Assembly: GCF_000003815.2 (NCBI RefSeq)
Contig: NC_049993.1
Location: forward strand, 19,927,649-19,991,648
Direction: 5' to 3'
DNA length: 64,000 nt
From: Branchiostoma floridae
Taxonomy: Eukaryota > Chordata > Leptocardii > Amphioxiformes > Branchiostomatidae
The notes under the pieces are model-generated. The model ran no database searches and was not told the origin of the DNA. It saw only the letters and a list, made by a program, of their open reading frames with translations. Positions 58,682 to 64,000 of this stretch are shown piece by piece. How positions within the stretch are numbered: the first letter of the stretch is position 1; every line of letters begins with the position of its first letter. A program made the position numbers and the translations under genes.

Positions 58682-59115
58682 GTAAGTCTTTCTCAGACCT
58701 TACCTAGCATTCAGATGAGACTATTTTGCTAATGATTAATGCTTTGTGTCCTGTTTTAGCTGTGCCAACCTCTGATTGACGATTTCTTTGCGCGCTACCT
58801 GTAGAGACTAAAGGCTTTCGAATTCAGACAGCTGTTGATAACCGTGTCCAGGGAAATGCATACAGAAGCGCACCGAAATTGTACCGAATATCTTTGACGT
58901 GATTGCAAGTGTGCAATCGTCAAATCCAATTATTAATCCATACTTACAGGCTGAGTTTTTGGTTGGGTACTTCTCTAGTTTAAACATTTTCGCAAACCAT
59001 CGTAGAACGTATGGGTGGCTCCTTGGGCCTTGTTTTGTGGGAACCTTGAGTAAATTAAAAGGTAAATAATCATCTGATTATTATAGCCACTTGTGATTAA
59101 CTTTGTGTGCTGCAG

Positions 59116-59213
59116 ACAGAAGAGTTATTGAAAAGAGAGGTGAAAGTCGTCCTCCGACTCCCTGATCCAAAAGACATTCTGCCGGGCTTGAAAGGTTTTC
59201 GGATAGGTTTGAG
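59116..59213 (+). other. LRR10 candidate second leader exon
   Basis: Acceptor GTGCTGCAG, then 'acagaagagttattgaaaag' and 'gaaagtcgtcctccgactc'. The donor is GTAATT at 59214 or GTTTTC at 59195. 'gcttgaaag' resembles the end of the LRR8 first leader exon, which favours the earlier donor. Confidence 0.4.
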
Positions 59214-59561
59214 GTAATTAAAAGCTTTTGTGTGTGTCCTGTTAGACTACATTGCCTTTTTAAAACTGATAAAGTAAATAAATATATCTGTCTGTTTTGT
59301 ATAATGGTTTTGAGCCTGTTGTTCTGTTCTTATCATGTTTTGTAACAAAATATGCAGATTTTCATAAACTTCAGGGCCGAAAACACAGTTCGTATCTTCC
59401 CATTAACAGCTTTTGTTGTTCATCTAGAAATGAACGGCTACTTTGATATAATCAATTAGTATTGTTCCAATGATCCAAACTATTTTGTGATGGACAGCCA
59501 TGCATAGAGAACGGCTAGCCTACAAGGACTCCGTTTTATGCACCATGACAGGGAGTGCATC

Positions 59562-61079
59562 ATGAGTAAGAAGCTGCCAGGTGTGCTGATGTTCCTCCTG
59601 GTCATCCTTAAGGTGCTGGAAACAGCAGACGCCTGCAGGTGCGCGGCTTCATCCTGGTACTGCATCGGTCTCGGTCTCACCAGCTCTCCATTTAACCTGC
59701 CGACAAACATCGTATTTTTAGAATTGCACGATAATCTAATCACCACTTTAAGTCAGTCTAATTTCTCTCGTTACAGGAGCTTAGAAACTTTACATCTTAG
59801 TAGCAATCTTGTATCCACAATCAACTACACACCATTCTATTACTTACAAAACTTAACCCAGTTATCTCTTAGCCGGAACCGTCTAACTGTCCTCAGAGCT
59901 GACATGTTTACGAGGCTGGGAAACTTGCGGACACTTTTCTTACACAATAATGAGATCAGTGACATTCAGGCTGGAACTTTCAATCCAACACCCCAACTGA
60001 GAAATTTGTACTTGTATCGGAATAAGCTGACAAGTCTCAGATCAGACATCTTCACAGCGCTAGTAAACTTGCAGAGGCTTGAACTATATTCTAATTATAT
60101 CGCAGATATTCAGAGTGGGACGTTTAATTCACAACCATTCCTCACATACTTGTACCTACACAACAACCACATTCGGTCCATTCCATCCAACTTACTGATA
60201 CATCAACATCGATTACGTGACCTTAGATTGTCTGACAACAATATCGCAATGTTTTCCTTCAAAGATTTGTCAACAATTCAAGGCATTTCTATTCTTTACC
60301 TTCACAATAACCAACTGACGACTGTTCCGTCTACTGCATATGACATACTTTCGTCAATCTCTGATGTAAACACTGAGAACAATCTCTGGCAGTGTGACTG
60401 TAGGATAGCGCCTTTTAGGATGAAGATGAACGGGTCTTATTCATTTGAAAACCAAATCCATTGTGCCGAACCGAGCAACTTTCATGGGCAAAATCTGATA
60501 GATATAAATCCTGAAGATCTAACCTGTGAAGTACCAACAATCACAAGGTTTCAAAGAATTACAAACGACACCTTGGTACAGGGAAAGACTCTTTATTTAG
60601 TCTGTGAAGCTTCAGGAATCCCCACGCCAGACATCACAGTCATCCTCCCATCTGGACTGAATGCTTCTGTTACGTCAAGTGGAAGGATTACAGTGGACAT
60701 GAATGGCATAATAACCATAACCAGTGTTACTGCAGATGATGCTGGTCTGTACATCTGTGTTGCGACAAATCCTATTGGCTCCAGATTTGCCACCTTGCTT
60801 GTGGATGTCCTACAGAATACCCAGACTGCTATCAGTGTGGTAGCAACAACTTTTCCGAGACCTTCTTTCACTGTTCCCTCATACCTCGGTTCCATCTTTG
60901 GTTCCATAGCTGGTACTCTCCTCGTTGTCGCTATCGTCCTCACAGTCTGGTGCCGGAGAAACAATAACAATCCTTCCGATCACGCTGTCGTTTTTAACAA
61001 CACCACAGCAACAGCTGTGATTACCAGTGGTGATTGTAAGACGGATAAGACGAATGTTCCCCAAACCCTCAACAGTTAG
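59562..61079 (+). CDS. LRR10: short LRR-Ig receptor with truncated tail
   Basis: 505 residues, 9 LRRs (fewest here). ATG at 59562, twelve bases after ATGACAG. Signal peptide (LPGVLMFLLVILKVLETADA), a short LRRNT (CRCAASSWYCIG), LRRs to about 268, LRRCT with NNLWQCDCRI at about 272 (the usual NPW is NLW), one Ig domain at about 323-415 (CEASGIPTPDITV; DAGLYICVA), and a helix GSIFGSIAGTLLVVAIVLTV at about 444-465. The tail is about 40 residues and ends TNVPQTLNS after a frameshift relative to LRR9. Tail relic follows. LRR10 and LRR9 share helix, tail start and 3' flank, but LRR9 has no Ig domain. Confidence 0.9.
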   Translation: MSKKLPGVLMFLLVILKVLETADACRCAASSWYCIGLGLTSSPFNLPTNIVFLELHDNLITTLSQSNFSRYRSLETLHLSSNLVSTINYTPFYYLQNLTQLSLSRNRLTVLRADMFTRLGNLRTLFLHNNEISDIQAGTFNPTPQLRNLYLYRNKLTSLRSDIFTALVNLQRLELYSNYIADIQSGTFNSQPFLTYLYLHNNHIRSIPSNLLIHQHRLRDLRLSDNNIAMFSFKDLSTIQGISILYLHNNQLTTVPSTAYDILSSISDVNTENNLWQCDCRIAPFRMKMNGSYSFENQIHCAEPSNFHGQNLIDINPEDLTCEVPTITRFQRITNDTLVQGKTLYLVCEASGIPTPDITVILPSGLNASVTSSGRITVDMNGIITITSVTADDAGLYICVATNPIGSRFATLLVDVLQNTQTAISVVATTFPRPSFTVPSYLGSIFGSIAGTLLVVAIVLTVWCRRNNNNPSDHAVVFNNTTATAVITSGDCKTDKTNVPQTLNS

Positions 61080-61380
61080 AGACGGTTGCCTTACTGCCTG
61101 ATGATCACGAAACTCTGTCACCCTGAGAACACTAGACCCAGAGGTGCAGGTCCTGATGAGCGTCCACCACTCCCCACTGTCACCCTGAGAACTCCAGACC
61201 CAGATCTAGAGGTGCAGGTCCCGAGCCCCCGCCACAGCACCCCCCTCCCCGCAGAACAGAAGGTGCCAGTCCTGATGAGCGCCCACCACTCCTCTTACCC
61301 CGCACAACAGATGGCGGTGGCAACCTACATCACTACCTCTCAGGAAGGCTGAATCCGATGCCTATGCCATTATCATTCTA
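61080..61380 (+). pseudogene. LRR10 lost cytoplasmic tail
   Basis: 'tgcctgatgatcacgaaac' (LRR9: PDEYET), 'agacccagaggtgcaggtcc' (RPRGAGP) twice, 'gcccaccactcctcttaccc' in place of the proline motif, and 'tacatcactacctctcagg' for HHYQSLRK. The 'ctgagaactccagacccag' segment is locally duplicated. Confidence 0.8.
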
Positions 61381-62195
61381 GATGTAGAAGACCCAACTTT
61401 ACGATAAAACAGCAATATTTGTATTAGATGGCATCGCTAATGATTTAAAACAATCCAGAGCAAAGAGTTCAATGTCAAGTTCTAAAGGTGACAAAGTTGG
61501 TAGTCACAATCATACTTTACATTTCAAGCCAGTCTGAATATCATTAAACCTGTTATTTTACCTAAAGGTGATGCAGAAAAATTACGCATAGTCTAAAAGT
61601 TGTTTGTTCTCTTAAGCAATATCTTAATATGATTGTGTAGAAAGATGGTTAATTTCTCACTATGTACCCTATGTACATAGAGGTTGTGTACCTTATTTTA
61701 CCAGTTGATTTTATGGTGTAGATAGGACATTGTAGATAGGTAAATGTCATGACCGAAATTTGTAATTTGGTAGTTCCATCAACGGATAAAAATATCTGGA
61801 TCGAAATGACACGAAGACAAGAAAATATGGATGATGCAACAGTCGTAATTCAAAGTTTTGCTGTTAGGTCATCGTCTGCCCAGATTGTGTATTTTGATAA
61901 AAGCTTTGGATGTGTCTTAATCGGTTTGAAATTATGACGCACAAAGTGAAGTTGAACTATTCAACGTTTAACTGGTGTGTTGTATGTTTTTATGATTTTA
62001 CGTTTTCCAATATGAAATATAAAATTGTGTTAACATTATACAGTGCTTTCTCGCCATGATTAAGTTAATGTGGAGTTTTAGAGATAAATACAATAATTTA
62101 CTCATGAAAATGTGTCTGTCTCGCGGTGTTCTGAAGTCAAAGTAGTGTGTCTAGAAAAAGTGACTCCTCGTCAAAACAGGGACAATTTTATATTG
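61381..62195 (+). other. LRR10 3' flank, paralogous to 56570-57412
   Basis: Same order of landmarks as after LRR9. Start of a long segmental duplication that continues to the window end. Confidence 0.8.
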
Positions 62196-62293
62196 TATTG
62201 TGTTGTGTTGTGTTGTGTTGTGTTGTGTTGTGCTGTGTTGTGTTGTGTTGTGTTGTGCTGTGTTGTGTTTTGCTGTGCTGTGTTGTGTTGTGT
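62196..62293 (+). repeat. (TGTTG)n microsatellite, second copy
   Basis: As at 57413; here it is the insertion site of a SINE. Confidence 0.97.
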
Positions 62294-62779
62294 GGGACCA
62301 CGTAGCACAGTGGCACTGCGTTCGCCTCGTGACCGAGAGGTTGCGGGTTCGAATCCAGCTGCCGTGTTACCGATCTTGTGCCCTTGGGTAAGGCACTTTA
62401 CACGGCTTTCCTCACTATACTCAGGTGAAAATGAGTACCTAGCTGTGGCTAGGACCGTCCCTCGGATATGTCGTTAAATGGAGGTCCCGTGTATGGGGAG
62501 AGTCACACCCTATGCACGTTAAAGAACCCACACACGTGCGATGGTGCGGTGTGAGATGGAGCAAACCCTTCTGTCTGGAGTTGGTGATTCACTTCAAATC
62601 ACATTGGAGGCCTGGCGAACCTCCATACCGTATCAGCCACACGGTGATTTACATCATTCACCCGGACGGGAGACCTGGCGCATCCCCGTCTTGTAATTAG
62701 CCAGCGAAAGGGCATAACCACGTCGTGTGTAAACATGTGCGAACATGTGTGATCGCGTCGACCGATGATGATGATGATG
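62294..62779 (+). mobile_element. tRNA-derived SINE
   Basis: The head resembles a tRNA, with A box TAGCACAGTGG (62303-62313) and B box GGTTCGAATCC (62346-62356). The body has 'cttgggtaaggcacttta' and 'gcacgttaaagaaccc', wording typical of metazoan SINE bodies. The tail is a (GAT)n run. The paralogous site after LRR9 lacks it, so it inserted after the duplication. Confidence 0.85.
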
Positions 62780-62895
62780 TGTTGTGTTATAATATCTTCT
62801 TGCAGAAGGACATTCGACCGTTCTTTGTCAGAGACGACGGATTTACGTTTCTCTAACCCTTTTGGCAAACCATTTCTGAATATCTGCAATGTTAA

Positions 62896-63029
62896 TCTCC
62901 AAGCAGAGGTTGGTGGAAAAAATCGCGACCTTTTCGTTTCGAGATTTCTTTTACGACCGGCCTTCTCGCCCACATAAAGATGGATGAAGGCAATCGACAC
63001 GATTTCTCCCACCAACCTCTGCTTGGAGA
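62896..63029. mobile_element. Fold-back MITE, second copy
   Basis: Paralogue of 57731-57861. Arms TCTCCAAGCAGAGGTTGGTG and its inverse are well kept at the ends; the centre differs. Confidence 0.85.
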
Positions 63030-63157
63030 GTATGCGATGTTGCCATGGACACAAAAGTACATGTGACAAAGATGTTTGATTTCTGCTCAAGCACGAAGGT
63101 GAAGGTTTTATTGACGTCGTAAAGAGATGAGGCTCCTGATAGCACCCTGGATGGAAA

Positions 63158-63158
63158 G

Positions 63159-63191
<33 letters not shown>

Positions 63192-63247
63192 TGTGTGTGT
63201 GACGTGTGTGTGTGTGACGTGTGTGTGTGTGTGTGTGAATGTGTGTA

Positions 63248-63278
<31 letters not shown>

Positions 63279-63330
63279 GAGTGTGTGTGTGTGAGTGTGT
63301 GTGTGTGTGAGTGTGTGTGTGTGTGTGCAT
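63158..63330 (+). repeat. GT microsatellite, second copy
   Basis: (TG)n with GACG and GTGAG interruptions; paralogue of 57985-58255. Confidence 0.97.
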
Positions 63331-63519
63331 GTGAGTAGGAGTGTAAGTGTTTAAGTGTATGTGTGTCTGAATGTGCGGCGGGGGGATTTTTTGCAAGGCA
63401 GTGTGGGAATAAAGGTGAAGTTTATGATTTCCCAGTAGCCCTTTAGTGTCCCACATGTCTTGAAGTAAATGAATTGTCCCTGCCCTCATAAATGCACCCA
63501 GTCAGCATCAAGTGGTGTC

Positions 63520-63701
63520 GATTGTATGCAGATGCCATGTTTTATAGTGGGTAATAACAGAGAGCTAACTACGCAGCGGCTAATTTCGCCATACCGAGTG
63601 ACACTGAGCCAGAGCAACGACGTTTTTCGACACTTTGAGTTGTAAGACCAGATGAGCACCGGGGAATCCATCTATAGGTGGCAAAACCTTTTTGTTCTTT
63701 G
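63520..63701 (+). promoter_or_regulatory. Probable leader exon of an eleventh receptor gene
   Basis: Near-identical to 58480-58681, ending 'ttgttctttg' before GTAAGT at 63702. By position it should lead to another LRR gene outside the window. Confidence 0.45.
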
Positions 63702-64000
63702 GTAAGTCTTTCTCACACCTTTACTCGCATTCAGATGAGACTATTTGCTAATGGATAATGCTTTGTGTCCTGTTTTAGCTGAGCCAACCTCTGATTGATG
63801 ACTTCTTTGCACGCTACCCGTAGAGACTAAAGGTTTTCGAATTCAGACAGCTGTTGATAACCGTGTCCAGGTAAATGCATGCAGAAGCCAAGGACGTTCT
63901 TGCAGAAGCACACCGAAATTGTACCGAATAACTTTGACGTGATTGCAGGTGTGCAATCGTCAAATCCAATTATTTCTGTACTTACAGGCTGCGTTTTGGT

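Overview
The window looks like animal genomic DNA from an invertebrate deuterostome, most probably an amphioxus (Branchiostoma). Reasons: an intron-rich HMG-CoA synthase gene with a vertebrate-like protein; duplicated splice-site minisatellites of the kind reported from amphioxus as 'mirage' minisatellites (recalled, not searched); and a tandem expansion of leucine-rich-repeat/immunoglobulin (LRR-Ig) membrane receptors, which is known in amphioxus. There are seven runs of N; the 938 bp, 816 bp and 357 bp gaps are the ones that matter for gene structure. Layout: 1-8368 holds the last seven exons of HMG-CoA synthase on the + strand. Four of its exon ends are copied into the neighbouring introns as minisatellites that carry real-looking splice donors or acceptors. 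From about 9.4 kb to the end there are ten LRR receptor genes, all on the + strand, here called LRR1 to LRR10 (starts at 13412, 18719, 23738, 27604, 32663, 37540, 43048, 49284, 54535, 59562). The leader of an eleventh copy probably starts at the right edge. Each unit has one to four non-coding leader exons with conserved splice sites, followed by one uninterrupted coding exon whose ATG lies about 6-18 bases after a splice acceptor. The encoded protein is a signal peptide, LRRNT cap, 9 to 25 LRRs (mostly as 48-residue pairs), LRRCT cap, 0 to 3 Ig domains, a transmembrane helix and a tail. The full tail (LRR6-LRR9) has a membrane-proximal YxxV motif, a PPPxPPPR SH3-binding motif and two YQxL motifs 19-20 residues apart. 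How they may work together (inference): the ectodomain repertoire varies in LRR number and Ig number while the signalling tail is either kept or lost. LRR6 expanded its YQxL unit to fifteen 60-bp copies. In LRR3, LRR5 and LRR10 the tail is cut off by an early stop but is still readable as relic sequence downstream. LRR4 has its transmembrane segment split by a 1.4 kb inverted-repeat transposon with a perfect 9-bp target duplication. LRR2 lost most of its Ig domain and its frame. LRR9 has a one-base frameshift. The locus therefore resembles a rapidly turning-over family of innate immune or recognition receptors, with intact, tail-less and broken members side by side. Other elements: an internally deleted non-LTR retrotransposon inside the LRR8 leader, a tRNA-derived SINE, several small inverted-repeat (MITE-like) elements, many GT-rich microsatellites, and a segmental duplication that links the 3' flanks of LRR9 and LRR10.
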